DNA of 35,305 nucleotides, from the NCBI GenBank assembly GCA_902577285.1, contig CACGYL010000011.1, positions 1 through 35,305 of the forward strand, written 5' to 3'. Positions 22,656 to 31,452 of the stretch are shown in pieces (position 1 is the stretch's first letter; each line of letters begins with the position of its first letter). This DNA comes from an uncultured Pelagibacteraceae bacterium (lineage in GTDB: Bacteria; Pseudomonadota; Alphaproteobacteria; Pelagibacterales; Pelagibacteraceae). The notes beneath the pieces were generated by a model, which did no database searches, was not told where the DNA came from, and saw nothing but the letters and a program-made list of their open reading frames with translations. Made by a program: the position numbers and the translations under genes.

Positions 22656-23942
22656 ATGGCAATAACTTATTTGAAAAAATCACCAAAAACTTCATCAACT
22701 GACGATACAAAGACCAGAGAGATTGTTGAAAATATTCTTAAAGATATTGAAAAAACTAAAGAAGAAGGATGTATCGAATTATCAAAAAAATTTGATAAAT
22801 ATGAAGGTGAAGTAATTGTTACGAGAGAAAAAATTGAAGAAATTAAAAAAAATTTAGATCCTAAGACAAAAGATGATATTCAATTTTCTCATGAAAGAGT
22901 AAGAAAATTTGCTGAAGCACAATTGAAAAACTATGGTCAGGATTTTGAAGTAGAGTTATCAGATGGTTTATATGCTGGGCAAAAATTAATTCCAGTTAAT
23001 ACTGCAGGTTGTTATGTTCCTGCTGGAAGATATGCACACATAGCATCAGCTGTGATGAGTGTAACAACAGCAAAGGTAGCAGGTGTAAAAAATATTATTG
23101 TTTGTAGTTCTCCAAAACCAGGTGTGGGTGTTCATCCTGCGATAGTCTATACTGCGGATTTATGTGGCGCAGATGTAATAATGAATTTAGGCGGTGTGCA
23201 AGCTATTGCTGCAATGACTTATGGTCTTTTTGGAAACGCGCCTGCGGATATGCTTGTAGGCCCAGGTAATCAATTTGTTGCAGAGTCAAAAAGAATTCTG
23301 TTTGGAAAAGTTGGGATTGATTTATTTGCAGGTCCTACAGAAATCGCTGTGATAGCTGACGACACAGCTGATCCAGAATTAGTTGCTTTTGATTTAGTTG
23401 GACAAGCAGAGCATGGATACAATTCTCCAGCTTGGTTATTTACGACTAGTAAAAAACTTGCTGAATATGTCATGCAAAGAGTGCCAGAGCTTATTGCAGA
23501 TCTGCCAGATTTACCAAGAGAAAACTCGGGCGCTGCTTGGAGAGACTATGGTGAAGTTATTCTGTGCGATACGGATGAAGAAATGGCTAAAATAAGTGAT
23601 GAATATGCCCCTGAACATTTAGAAATTCAAACTAAAAATCTTCAATGGTTCCATGACAGATTAAAAAATTATGGATCATTATTTATTGGAGAAGAGACAA
23701 CAGTTGCTTATGGAGATAAATGTTCTGGTACAAACCACATTTTGCCTACTAAAGGAGCAGGAAAATATACTGGTGGTTTGTTTGTTGGAAAATTTATTAA
23801 AACATTAAGTTTTCAAAGAATGACTAAAGAGTCTACAAAAGAAGTGGGTGCAGCATGCGCGAGAATTTCAAGATATGAAGGCATGGAAGCTCATGCAAGA
23901 ACTGGGGATGTAAGACTAAGAAAGTACGGATTTCAAAATTAG
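22656..23942 (+). CDS. Histidinol dehydrogenase-family oxidoreductase, probable sulfopropanediol 3-dehydrogenase (HpsN-like)
   Basis: A 428-residue zinc/NAD dehydrogenase of the HisD fold. All metal and catalytic positions are present in order: GQAEHG (Gln/His ligands), APEHLE (catalytic Glu/His), the Asp of AYGDKCSGTNHILPT, and the His of EGMEAHART. It has none of the histidine-biosynthesis neighbours. Features such as EHGYNSPAWL and GKFIKTLSFQRMTKEST fit the non-biosynthetic branch that includes HpsN, which oxidises 2,3-dihydroxypropane-1-sulfonate to sulfolactate. That assignment is from pattern memory and context; other vicinal diols or amino alcohols are possible. The start is supported by an AGGA Shine-Dalgarno. 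It is convergent with the EamA gene. Confidence 0.8.
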   Translation: MAITYLKKSPKTSSTDDTKTREIVENILKDIEKTKEEGCIELSKKFDKYEGEVIVTREKIEEIKKNLDPKTKDDIQFSHERVRKFAEAQLKNYGQDFEVELSDGLYAGQKLIPVNTAGCYVPAGRYAHIASAVMSVTTAKVAGVKNIIVCSSPKPGVGVHPAIVYTADLCGADVIMNLGGVQAIAAMTYGLFGNAPADMLVGPGNQFVAESKRILFGKVGIDLFAGPTEIAVIADDTADPELVAFDLVGQAEHGYNSPAWLFTTSKKLAEYVMQRVPELIADLPDLPRENSGAAWRDYGEVILCDTDEEMAKISDEYAPEHLEIQTKNLQWFHDRLKNYGSLFIGEETTVAYGDKCSGTNHILPTKGAGKYTGGLFVGKFIKTLSFQRMTKESTKEVGAACARISRYEGMEAHARTGDVRLRKYGFQN

Positions 23943-23947
23943 TTTTA

Positions 23948-24847
23948 TTAAACTCTTGAAAATAATAAAAGTGTTACTCCTAGTACAAAAATTATAATAC
24001 CTATTATTTCAGACGCTTTTACTTTTTCCTTAAAGAAATATCTTGAAGAAAAATAACTAAATAATAATTCAATTTGTCCAACCGCTCTGACAAATGATGC
24101 TTGAATTAATGTAAAAGCATAAAACCATGATAAAGATGCAAAAAAACCACCTAAGCCAATTAGCATGCAATCATATTTATCATTATAAAGTTTTCTAAAT
24201 TCTCTTTTTTCAAATATTAAGAGATAAATAGTTAAGATTATTGTAGGTATTAAAAGGCCAAATAGTAGTGTTGATATTACTTTTTCAAAATTTGACTCAA
24301 AATTTTTCAAAGATAGTGCTGCAGATCTAAAATAAACAATACTCAAAGCTAAGAATAAACCTGAAATTAATCCAATTAATGTAGTTTTAGAAAAAATATT
24401 TTGGAAAAAAAATTTTACATTTTTTATTGATAAAATAATTACTCCCAAAGTTGAAATTATAATTCCACTAATTCCTATTATATTTAGTTTTTCATTGAGT
24501 ATTAAATATTCAAATAAAGCAACTTGTACAACTTCTGTCTTACTAAGTGACGTACCTACTACAAAATTTGAAAATTTAAAAAGGTAGAGTAAAACAAATG
24601 TAAAAATAACTTGAAAAATTGATGCTAATGTAACATTGATTAAAAAACTTGGTTGAACAAGTATATCTTTAATAATTGAGAATTCTCTAAAATAAACAAA
24701 AAATAACAGTAAGGCTAAAGGTAGAGCAAATGAAAATCTTACATATGTTGAAGCAATTGTAGAAACATCTTTGTTAATTTTTTTCTGAAATGATGATCTT
24801 AAATTTTGAAAAAAAGCAGCGATGATTGTGACTATAATCCAATTCAT
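23948..24847 (-). CDS. EamA/DMT-family transporter
   Basis: A 299-residue protein with about ten membrane helices in two five-helix halves. The first EamA repeat ends around residue 130 (SGIIISTLGVIILSI) and the second ends EIIGIIIFVLGVTLLLF, the standard last-two-helix pattern. The drug/metabolite transporter superfamily exports or imports many metabolites, and no substrate can be given. It follows the CUT1 ATPase on the same strand with a 35-base gap, so it may be the last gene of the 27019-to-23948 operon. It ends six bases from the HpsN-like stop. Confidence 0.86.
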   Translation of the reverse strand: MNWIIVTIIAAFFQNLRSSFQKKINKDVSTIASTYVRFSFALPLALLLFFVYFREFSIIKDILVQPSFLINVTLASIFQVIFTFVLLYLFKFSNFVVGTSLSKTEVVQVALFEYLILNEKLNIIGISGIIISTLGVIILSIKNVKFFFQNIFSKTTLIGLISGLFLALSIVYFRSAALSLKNFESNFEKVISTLLFGLLIPTIILTIYLLIFEKREFRKLYNDKYDCMLIGLGGFFASLSWFYAFTLIQASFVRAVGQIELLFSYFSSRYFFKEKVKASEIIGIIIFVLGVTLLLFSRV

Positions 24848-24882
24848 TTTGAGTTAATTAGGTAAATACTTATCAAGGAAGT

Positions 24883-25932
24883 TTAAATTCTACTTCCGTT
24901 TTCATCAAATATAAAAATATCTTTAGTATCAAATCTAAGCTCATTTTGAAAATCAATTTGACTAGAAATTTTTGCACTAAGCTCTAAATTATCATTACTC
25001 ATATAAACTATCTTTTCATTTCCTAAATTTTCTACTAATTCAATTTTAGGTTTGAACTTAAATTTAGATTCATTTGATACATTAAAATGTTCGGGTCTTA
25101 TTCCAATAAAATATTTACTTTTATCAAAATTAATTTTTTCAAAGGTAATTTCGTTCCCTAAAAAGTTAATTTTATTATCTGAAATAATATTTTCACTATT
25201 TAATGGTAAAATATTCATTTTTGGTGTTCCAATAAATTGAGCAACAAAAATATTTGATGGATTATTGTAAATTTCATCAGGTGTTCCGACTTGCTCTATA
25301 TTTCCAAGATTTAATATTACAATTCTATCAGCTAAAGTCATTGCTTCTACTTGATCATGGGTAACATAAATCATATTGGTTTTGATTTGGTTATGAAGCT
25401 TTGAAATTTCTACTCTCATCTCAGCTCTTAAAGCTGCATCCAAATTAGATAATGGCTCATCAAATAAAAATATTTTAGGATTTCGGGTAATTGCACGTCC
25501 AATGGCAACTCTTTGCCTCTGACCTCCAGATAATTGCTTGGGTTTTCTTTCAAGTAATTCCTCTATTTTTAAAATTTTAGCTGCTTGCATAACTTTTGTT
25601 TCAATTTCTTCCTTAGATTTCTTTTCAATCTTAAGTCCAAATGACATGTTCTCATAAACATTCATGTGTGGATAAAGAGCATAAGATTGAAATACCATTG
25701 CAGTTTGTCTTTTTGAGGGATGAAGATCATTAATTTTTTGATCATTTATAAATATTTCGCCCTCATCAATTTTTTCTAAACCTGCTATCATTCTTAATAA
25801 AGTTGACTTTCCACATCCAGATGGACCAACTAATACAAGAAATTCGTCATCTTTTCCCATCAGGTTAAAATCAGTTATAATCTTGTTTGATCCAAAAGAT
25901 TTATGAACGCCTGTGAATTTTATATTTGCCAT
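24883..25932 (-). CDS. CUT1-type (MalK/UgpC) ABC transporter ATPase
   Basis: A 349-residue ATPase. Walker A GPSGCGKST is at 36-44, the Q-loop FQSYALYPHM at 81-90, the signature LSGGQRQR at 134-141, Walker B IFLFDEPLSNLD at 154-165 and the switch His at 192. A C-terminal TOBE/OB domain (about 235-349) with GIRPEHFNV confirms the MalK/UgpC class rather than the TauB class. No other CUT1 ATPase is nearby. It is therefore the likely energiser of the binding protein and two permeases encoded on the other strand at 30183-33362. It is separated by one base from the upstream SnoaL-like gene. Confidence 0.92.
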   Translation of the reverse strand: MANIKFTGVHKSFGSNKIITDFNLMGKDDEFLVLVGPSGCGKSTLLRMIAGLEKIDEGEIFINDQKINDLHPSKRQTAMVFQSYALYPHMNVYENMSFGLKIEKKSKEEIETKVMQAAKILKIEELLERKPKQLSGGQRQRVAIGRAITRNPKIFLFDEPLSNLDAALRAEMRVEISKLHNQIKTNMIYVTHDQVEAMTLADRIVILNLGNIEQVGTPDEIYNNPSNIFVAQFIGTPKMNILPLNSENIISDNKINFLGNEITFEKINFDKSKYFIGIRPEHFNVSNESKFKFKPKIELVENLGNEKIVYMSNDNLELSAKISSQIDFQNELRFDTKDIFIFDENGSRI

Positions 25933-25933
25933 T

Positions 25934-27019
25934 TCAACTTTTAACTTTTTCTAAAATATCTATGCCTATTTGTTTTAAAATATGAAGTATATCAATTGGT
26001 ACCCAATTTTCACGGATTTTTCCTTCATCATGGTGATAAAAATCCATAACTCTCATTGTTAGTTTTTGATTATTTGCAGTAAAACCTAACCAATCATTTG
26101 AACCATAATAAGCCTCTAAACTGTGCCAACCAGCACATAAAGAAAATTTACCATCCCCTATTTCACAATAATGACCAAGTTTGAAATAATCTCTTTCAGT
26201 AAATGATTTTCTAAATGGCAACTGATGCATATCAATAAAACCCTCTAAAGATCTTGAGGTGCCTATCCCACATGGTCCATACCATATCATTTTGTCATGC
26301 CAATATTCTCTTTGAGGATGATCTATTAATCTTTTTTTTAATTCTTCATCAGATAGGTTCTCTATTTCAGGTTTAAAATTAAGACTTCTATTCATTGAAA
26401 GAGCTTGTCTCAAACTTGAATTTGAAATTTCAATATCTTTTTCAAAAAAATTTACACTATCAGTATTTATTGGGGGTAACCAGGCTCCTTCAGATCCTCT
26501 CGATGGATTGATTGGAAAAATACCACATTGTCTTAAGAAATCTATAACATCAATTAATATATGGCTTTCTACTATTTTGTCTTCTTTAAGTTCATGTATT
26601 TCACAACATCTGAGATTAATCATTTTAAAATTTGGTTTAATCCCTAACCATGACTTTTTAAAGTATCCAGATAACGTTGAGTATGACCCTACTAAAATTT
26701 TATCCCTAAAAGCTCCCCCTACTACAATGTTTTCTCTTCTTTCTAAATCTGGGAAGGCTTCTAATAATGGTGTCCAGAGCTTCTCTTTTAAATTTTTTAT
26801 TCCAACAAACTCATTTAAAGGATGAAAACAATTGACCTTTACATCATTTATAAATGCCTTATCTATACTTTTATCTATTTCTTTTAATCCAAAATTTACA
26901 ATTTGATTTAAATAGCTTCTAATTAAATTTTTATTTCGAAAATTTTGCTCTGGTGAAAGAACAATATCTTTAACGTTTGTTTTGGTTTTAAGTCCTGTAT
27001 CAAATTGCTCTATTTGCAT
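25934..27019 (-). CDS. Two-domain SnoaL/NTF2-like protein (A)
   Basis: A 361-residue cytosolic protein with two SnoaL-like (ester-cyclase/NTF2-fold) domains. The first covers about residues 25-165, with a YFKKSWLGIKPNFKMINLR strand and a DKIVESHILIDVIDFLRQCG end. The second covers about 210-357, ending EGKIRENWVPIDILHILKQIG. The repeated phrase of the form K-I-x-E-x-W/H-x-x-x-D-x-x-x-x-L-x-Q-x-G marks both domains. SnoaL-fold proteins act as cyclases, isomerases, hydrolases or binding proteins, and no reaction can be given. It is the first gene of the minus-strand operon, diverging from the bicupin gene, and pairs with the similar protein at 28016. Confidence 0.8.
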   Translation of the reverse strand: MQIEQFDTGLKTKTNVKDIVLSPEQNFRNKNLIRSYLNQIVNFGLKEIDKSIDKAFINDVKVNCFHPLNEFVGIKNLKEKLWTPLLEAFPDLERRENIVVGGAFRDKILVGSYSTLSGYFKKSWLGIKPNFKMINLRCCEIHELKEDKIVESHILIDVIDFLRQCGIFPINPSRGSEGAWLPPINTDSVNFFEKDIEISNSSLRQALSMNRSLNFKPEIENLSDEELKKRLIDHPQREYWHDKMIWYGPCGIGTSRSLEGFIDMHQLPFRKSFTERDYFKLGHYCEIGDGKFSLCAGWHSLEAYYGSNDWLGFTANNQKLTMRVMDFYHHDEGKIRENWVPIDILHILKQIGIDILEKVKS

Positions 27020-27071
27020 ATATTTATTTATTGGAAATATTCGTGTATCACAATATTATAATTAAAAAAAT
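27020..27071. promoter_or_regulatory. Divergent promoter region of the SnoaL/cupin/CUT1 cluster
   Basis: This 52-base AT-rich spacer separates the two divergent operons that together make one transporter and its enzyme set. Both promoters must overlap here or reach into the coding starts, so joint regulation is expected. The imperfect TATTTATTTATTGGAAATATT stretch is weakly symmetric. No -35/-10 pair is clear by eye. Confidence 0.4.
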
Positions 27072-28016
27072 ATGAATATTAGACTTGCTAAATTTGAAGA
27101 CTTAACTCCTAGTACTTTACCCTTTGTTGAAGGTAAATTGAAAGGTCATAAAGAGAGAAAAAATTATTCTATTTTAGGGCCAGGTGTTGCTGAAGATGCA
27201 AATCAATCAATAAAAATATCAGAGCCACATGGATTTAACTTGGGTGCTGTTTCTGCAAAACCCTTAAATGGTTCTGGACTTCATAGCCATTTGACTGCTG
27301 AAGTATTCATAATTTATTCAGGTAAATGGAGGTTTTATTGGGGTTCTAAAGGTGAAGATGAGACAATATTAAATCCGGGCGATATTATATCTATGCCAAC
27401 AAATATGTTTAGAGCATTTGAAAATGTAGGAGATGAGGAGGGTTTTATTTTTGTTGTTCTTGGTGGAGATGATCCTGGAATTGTAACTTGGATACCTGAA
27501 GTTCTAAAAAAAGCTAAACAAACTGGTATGGCGCTATTAGATGATAATTCTTTGATTGATTTAAACAATCAAGATATTCCAAATGGTAGAAAATTACTTG
27601 ACCCTATATCAAAGGATGAGATTACAAAATTTGATAATTATAAACTAGAACAATTACAAAAAAATATATGCGAGACTAACAAGAGACTTGAAAATGAAAG
27701 GAATATTGGAAAAAATGTTAAAATTTCACATATTTTAGGAAACAATTTTCAAAACAAAACAATAACTCCAATTATAAAACAAGATACAGGATTTAGCTTA
27801 TGCACTTTTAAATCTACAATAGGAAGAGTTGAAAATCTAAAATTTGATAAACCTACAATTTTTTTTTCACAAAAAGGGAAATGGAACATTGAGACGGACA
27901 ATTCTTCCATTGAATTAGATTATAAAGATACATTTTCAGTTCCAGTTGGATCTAACATTAGCATTAAAATTGAAGAAAAAAATGAGTCACTTCTTAATTG
28001 TGTATCACAAATATAA
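27072..28016 (+). CDS. Bicupin-like protein
   Basis: A 314-residue protein with a clear cupin domain at about residues 52-145. The first metal motif is GLHSHLTAEVFIIYSGKW (H-x-H-x-x-x-E). The second motif is GDIISMPTNMFRAFEN, where the usual metal histidine is replaced by Arg. A second, weaker cupin-like half spans about 235-314 (FSQKGKWNIETD, then FSVPVGSNISI) and has no histidines. Bicupins include dioxygenases, isomerases and demethylating enzymes. With one ligand lost, the metal site may be non-standard. The stop codon overlaps the next gene's start (TAATG), so the two are coupled. Confidence 0.8.
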   Translation: MNIRLAKFEDLTPSTLPFVEGKLKGHKERKNYSILGPGVAEDANQSIKISEPHGFNLGAVSAKPLNGSGLHSHLTAEVFIIYSGKWRFYWGSKGEDETILNPGDIISMPTNMFRAFENVGDEEGFIFVVLGGDDPGIVTWIPEVLKKAKQTGMALLDDNSLIDLNNQDIPNGRKLLDPISKDEITKFDNYKLEQLQKNICETNKRLENERNIGKNVKISHILGNNFQNKTITPIIKQDTGFSLCTFKSTIGRVENLKFDKPTIFFSQKGKWNIETDNSSIELDYKDTFSVPVGSNISIKIEEKNESLLNCVSQI

Positions 28017-28984
28017 TGAAAGGTTTTGATAAGAAATACAAAGACTTTCCTGACTATATATTAAAAATAACTGAGCAAATTTGGGAAGGTAAAGATGTTG
28101 AGTCTATCAGTAAATTTTATACAAAAGATATACCAGTAAGATCACCATTTGGAGTTACTTATGGCAATAAACCAGTTATAGACGCAACATATGCAACTTT
28201 AAAAGAATTTCCTAACAGACAATTGTTAGGTGAGGATGTTATTTGGAATGGTAATGACGAAATTGGATATCACTCTTCCCATAGAATATTAAGTAAAGGA
28301 ACACACCTAGGTGATGGTTTTTATGGAAAGCCCAGTGGAAAAGATATTTATTATAGAGTAATTGCAGATTGTGCATGTAAAGAAAATCAAGTTTATGACG
28401 AGTGGATTGTTAGAGATCAAGGAGCGATGGTAAGACAGATTGGTTACTCTCCAAAAGAATTTGCAAAGAAAATAATTGAAAGTGAAGGGGGAATTTCAAC
28501 TGCATCCAGGTTATTCGATTTTGAAACTGATAAAAGTTCAAATTATGAAGCTGAGATATATAAAAAAGGGTCAAAAGCTGAAAAATATACAGAGATACTT
28601 AAAAATATTTTTAATTATAACTATAAATTTGAAGGATATGATAGAGCAGCTAATATTTTTTGGCCAGGAAATAAAATTGGCCATGGAAGAGAGGTTATTA
28701 AAGAAAAATGGAATTCTCTAAAAGTAATATTTTCAAACATAAAATTTACTATAGAACATGTAGGTTTTTTAGAGGAAGTAGGTCAAAACCCAAGAATATC
28801 AGTTAGATGGTTTTTAGAAGGTACTCACAGTAACAACAGTATGGATTTTGATAAAGCTTCAAATAAAAAAATATTTATAATGGGAATTAATCATGCAGAA
28901 TTTTACTCCAACTCTATTATAAGGGAGTGGGTATTATTTGATGAAGTTGCTATATGGAAACAAATTTTATTAAATCATGGTTAA
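28016..28984 (+). CDS. Two-domain SnoaL/NTF2-like protein (B)
   Basis: A 322-residue protein starting at the ATG at 28016, which overlaps the bicupin stop in TAATG. An ATG 18 bases upstream lies inside the bicupin gene and is less likely. The first SnoaL-like domain is about residues 10-145 (RSPFGVTYGNKPVIDATYATL; DEWIVRDQGAMVRQIG). The second is about 180-320 (ISVRWFLEGTHS; NSIIREWVLFDEVAIWKQ). The two-domain layout mirrors the divergently encoded protein A, although identity is low. The reaction is unknown. Its last eight bases overlap the start of the MetE-like gene, so both are made together. Confidence 0.78.
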   Translation: MKGFDKKYKDFPDYILKITEQIWEGKDVESISKFYTKDIPVRSPFGVTYGNKPVIDATYATLKEFPNRQLLGEDVIWNGNDEIGYHSSHRILSKGTHLGDGFYGKPSGKDIYYRVIADCACKENQVYDEWIVRDQGAMVRQIGYSPKEFAKKIIESEGGISTASRLFDFETDKSSNYEAEIYKKGSKAEKYTEILKNIFNYNYKFEGYDRAANIFWPGNKIGHGREVIKEKWNSLKVIFSNIKFTIEHVGFLEEVGQNPRISVRWFLEGTHSNNSMDFDKASNKKIFIMGINHAEFYSNSIIREWVLFDEVAIWKQILLNHG

Positions 28985-30104
28985 AATAAAAACCACACAT
29001 GTCGGAAGCCTACCCAGATCAAATGAACTCTCAAGTCTTTTAGCATCAAAAGATAATAAAGAAGAAATAAGCATAAAAAAATTTGACGAAGTTGTAAGAA
29101 ATAATGTTTTAGAAGTTGTAAAAAAACAGATTGATACAGGAATTGATATAGTAAGTGACGGAGAAATGTCAAAAATTAGTTATGCAACATATATTAAAGA
29201 TAGAGTTGAAGGTTTTTCAGGAGAAAGTGAAAGAAAAGCTCCAAAAGATTTAGATGATTTTCCATCTTTTAAAAAAAAACTTATACAATCTGGTGGAACC
29301 CCAACATATAAAAGACCATGTTGCACAAGTGAATTAAAATTAAAAGATAATGTTTCGATTAGTAAAGATATTGTTAATTTTAAAGATGCATTAAATAAAA
29401 ATTCTCATAGTGACGGGTTTATGAATTCTCCATCACCAGGAGTTATTTGTAATTTTCTACCTAATAAATTTTATAAAAATGACGATGAATATTTAGAAAA
29501 GCTCTCAGATATTTTGAAATTTGAATATGAAAAAATTATTAATAGTGGTCTTTCTCTTCAAATCGATTGCCCTGACCTAGCTCTATCAAGGCATATGATT
29601 TATAAGGACTTTTCAGAGGAAAATTTTTTAGAAAGGGCAAACAAACATGTCGAGGTTTTAAATAAGTCATTAGAAAATATTGATCCAGCCAAAGTAAGAA
29701 TGCATATTTGTTGGGGAAATTATGAAGGACCTCACACTCACGATATTGAATTAAATAAAATTATTGAGATAGCTTTTAAAGCTAACATAAATATGTATTT
29801 GATAGAGTCTGCTAACCCTAGGCATGCTCATGAATGGGAAGTATTTGAAAATATAAAACTACCAAAAGATAAAATTATTATTCCAGGAGTAATAGAGTCC
29901 ACGAGTAATTTTATTGAACATCCAGATGTTGTAAAACATAGAATTTTAGCCTTTTCTAAAGTAATTGATTCTAGCCAATTAATGGCCGGCACTGATTGTG
30001 GATTTAGCACATTTGCCGGATTTGGAAATGTTGATGAAAATATAGTTTATAAAAAACTTGAGTCACTTGTGATTGGATCAGGACTTGCGTCAAAAGTGAT
30101 TTAA
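28977..30104 (+). CDS. MetE C-terminal-like (UROD/MetE superfamily) methyltransferase
   Basis: A 375-residue protein resembling only the catalytic half of cobalamin-independent methionine synthase. The N-terminal TTHVGSLPR and GIDIVSDGEM segments are the family opening. The zinc ligands are likely H-x-C in VRMHICWGNYEGPH (about 240-253), the Glu of ESANPR and the Cys of AGTDCGFSTF near the C-terminus. The folate-binding N-terminal half of MetE is absent, as in the archaeal and epoxyalkane:CoM/methyl-transferase relatives. Such enzymes move methyl or alkyl groups to or from a zinc-bound thiol. Here it probably demethylates the imported compound or handles a thiol adduct; both substrate and acceptor are unknown. 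Confidence 0.82.
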   Translation: MVKIKTTHVGSLPRSNELSSLLASKDNKEEISIKKFDEVVRNNVLEVVKKQIDTGIDIVSDGEMSKISYATYIKDRVEGFSGESERKAPKDLDDFPSFKKKLIQSGGTPTYKRPCCTSELKLKDNVSISKDIVNFKDALNKNSHSDGFMNSPSPGVICNFLPNKFYKNDDEYLEKLSDILKFEYEKIINSGLSLQIDCPDLALSRHMIYKDFSEENFLERANKHVEVLNKSLENIDPAKVRMHICWGNYEGPHTHDIELNKIIEIAFKANINMYLIESANPRHAHEWEVFENIKLPKDKIIIPGVIESTSNFIEHPDVVKHRILAFSKVIDSSQLMAGTDCGFSTFAGFGNVDENIVYKKLESLVIGSGLASKVI

Positions 30105-30182
30105 AAATCTCTTTTATTAGATAATTCTTAAAGATATAGTTTTTATTAGAATAATTATAAACAACCAAAAAAGAGAGAAAAT

Positions 30183-31409
30183 ATGAGAAAAATACTATTA
30201 ACCTTATTGTTCATGCTTTTTGGAACAACGGCATATGCTGATGGGCATTGCAGTAAACCAAGCGGTTCAATAAATATTTTAGCAAATGATTTTCCAGCAT
30301 TAAGAACATTTGTAGAAACAGCTAAAGGATGTAAAGGAAGTGCAGATTTTAAAGTAACTCACTCATCAGAACACAACAAAATTGCTGTTCCAGCTTTAAC
30401 TGCAAACCCTTCTGAATTTTCAGCAAGAATTGCAGCTAATAGTTCAATTGTTCCTTTAATGAATCAAGATTTAATTAGACCTATGGATGATCTAGTTAAA
30501 AAATATGGAAAAGGAATACAAGACTCCCAATTAATAACAATTGATGGAAAAGTAATGGCTGTTGCTTTTATGGCAAACACTCAACATTTGTATTACAGAG
30601 AAGATGTTTTAAAAGAATTAGGTATACCTGTACCTAAAACTTACGAAGAAGTTGTTGCTGCATCTGAAAAAATAAGAGCATCAGGTAAAATGCAACATCC
30701 GTATGCAGCTGCGTATAAAGCTGGATGGAATTTAGCTGAAGAATTTGTAAACATGTTCATTGGTCATGGTGGTGAATTCTTTAAAGCTGGAACTGCTGAA
30801 CCAAATATCAATAATGCAAAAGGTGTGGCTACACTGAACATGCTTAAAAAGTTAGCAAGTTTAAGTAACCCAGATTATCTTACTCACGATAGTGAAGCAA
30901 TCAAAGTTGAATGGGAATCTGGAAAAGTTGCTCTTATGACATTATGGGCATCAAGATCTGGAACTTTATTAGATGATGAGGGTGATGCAAAAATTACTGC
31001 AGCAACTAAATTAACTGGACCAGCAACCGTTGGTGGAGGAAATATTCCTGCAGCTACATTATGGTGGGATGGATTTACTTTAGCAAAAAATAGATCTGAC
31101 AGTGATGCAGAGGCAACTTTTATAGCTCTAGCTCATGCTGCTTCAAATAAAAAAATGGTTGCAGATGCTGCTGACCAAGCTGTTTGGTTAGTTGAAGGTT
31201 TTGTACCAGGACCAAAATCTATTGGTGTGATTGAAGCTGTAAAAATGGGAGCAAAACCTTACCCGATGTTACCACAAATGGGTTTGATGCATGGTGCATT
31301 AGGAAGTGAAATAGTTGAGTTCTTACAGGGTAAAGAGTCTGCAGAACAAGCATTGAAAGATGTTGAAGCTGCTTACATCAGTAAAGCTAAAGAACAAGGC
31401 TTTCTATAA
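30183..31409 (+). CDS. Extracellular solute-binding protein, family 1 (CUT1 type)
   Basis: A 408-residue binding protein with a signal peptide (about residues 1-19, cleavage after AYA). The family-1 hinge regions include MAVAFMANTQHLYYREDVLKELG in two blocks, with the P-x-T-Y-E-E-V linker, and later LMTLWASRSG and TLWWDGFTLAKN. It would bind a small polar solute in the periplasm. Tryptophans in the cleft region (W286-W287 area) could stack on a sugar ring or cage a quaternary amine. The preceding GAGAGAAAAT acts as Shine-Dalgarno. A hairpin follows directly, as after tauA. The ligand is not known. Confidence 0.9.
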   Translation: MRKILLTLLFMLFGTTAYADGHCSKPSGSINILANDFPALRTFVETAKGCKGSADFKVTHSSEHNKIAVPALTANPSEFSARIAANSSIVPLMNQDLIRPMDDLVKKYGKGIQDSQLITIDGKVMAVAFMANTQHLYYREDVLKELGIPVPKTYEEVVAASEKIRASGKMQHPYAAAYKAGWNLAEEFVNMFIGHGGEFFKAGTAEPNINNAKGVATLNMLKKLASLSNPDYLTHDSEAIKVEWESGKVALMTLWASRSGTLLDDEGDAKITAATKLTGPATVGGGNIPAATLWWDGFTLAKNRSDSDAEATFIALAHAASNKKMVADAADQAVWLVEGFVPGPKSIGVIEAVKMGAKPYPMLPQMGLMHGALGSEIVEFLQGKESAEQALKDVEAAYISKAKEQGFL

Positions 31410-31419
31410 AAATAAATAT

Positions 31420-31446
31420 TTAAGTGGGGATTTAATCCCCACTTAA
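31420..31446 (+). terminator. Hairpin between the binding-protein and permease genes
   Basis: Stem TTAAGTGGGGA (31420-31430) pairs with TCCCCACTTAA (31436-31446) around five bases, followed by TTTT. It lies 10 bases after the binding-protein stop. It is only six bases before the permease ATG, so it may both attenuate transcription and hide the permease ribosome-binding region. Confidence 0.85.
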
Positions 31447-31452
31447 TTTTAA

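Noticed and set aside
27998-28015. Upstream start for SnoaL-like protein B
   Set aside because: It lies within the bicupin gene; the TAATG junction at 28014-28018 is the more typical coupled start, as seen elsewhere in the same operon.
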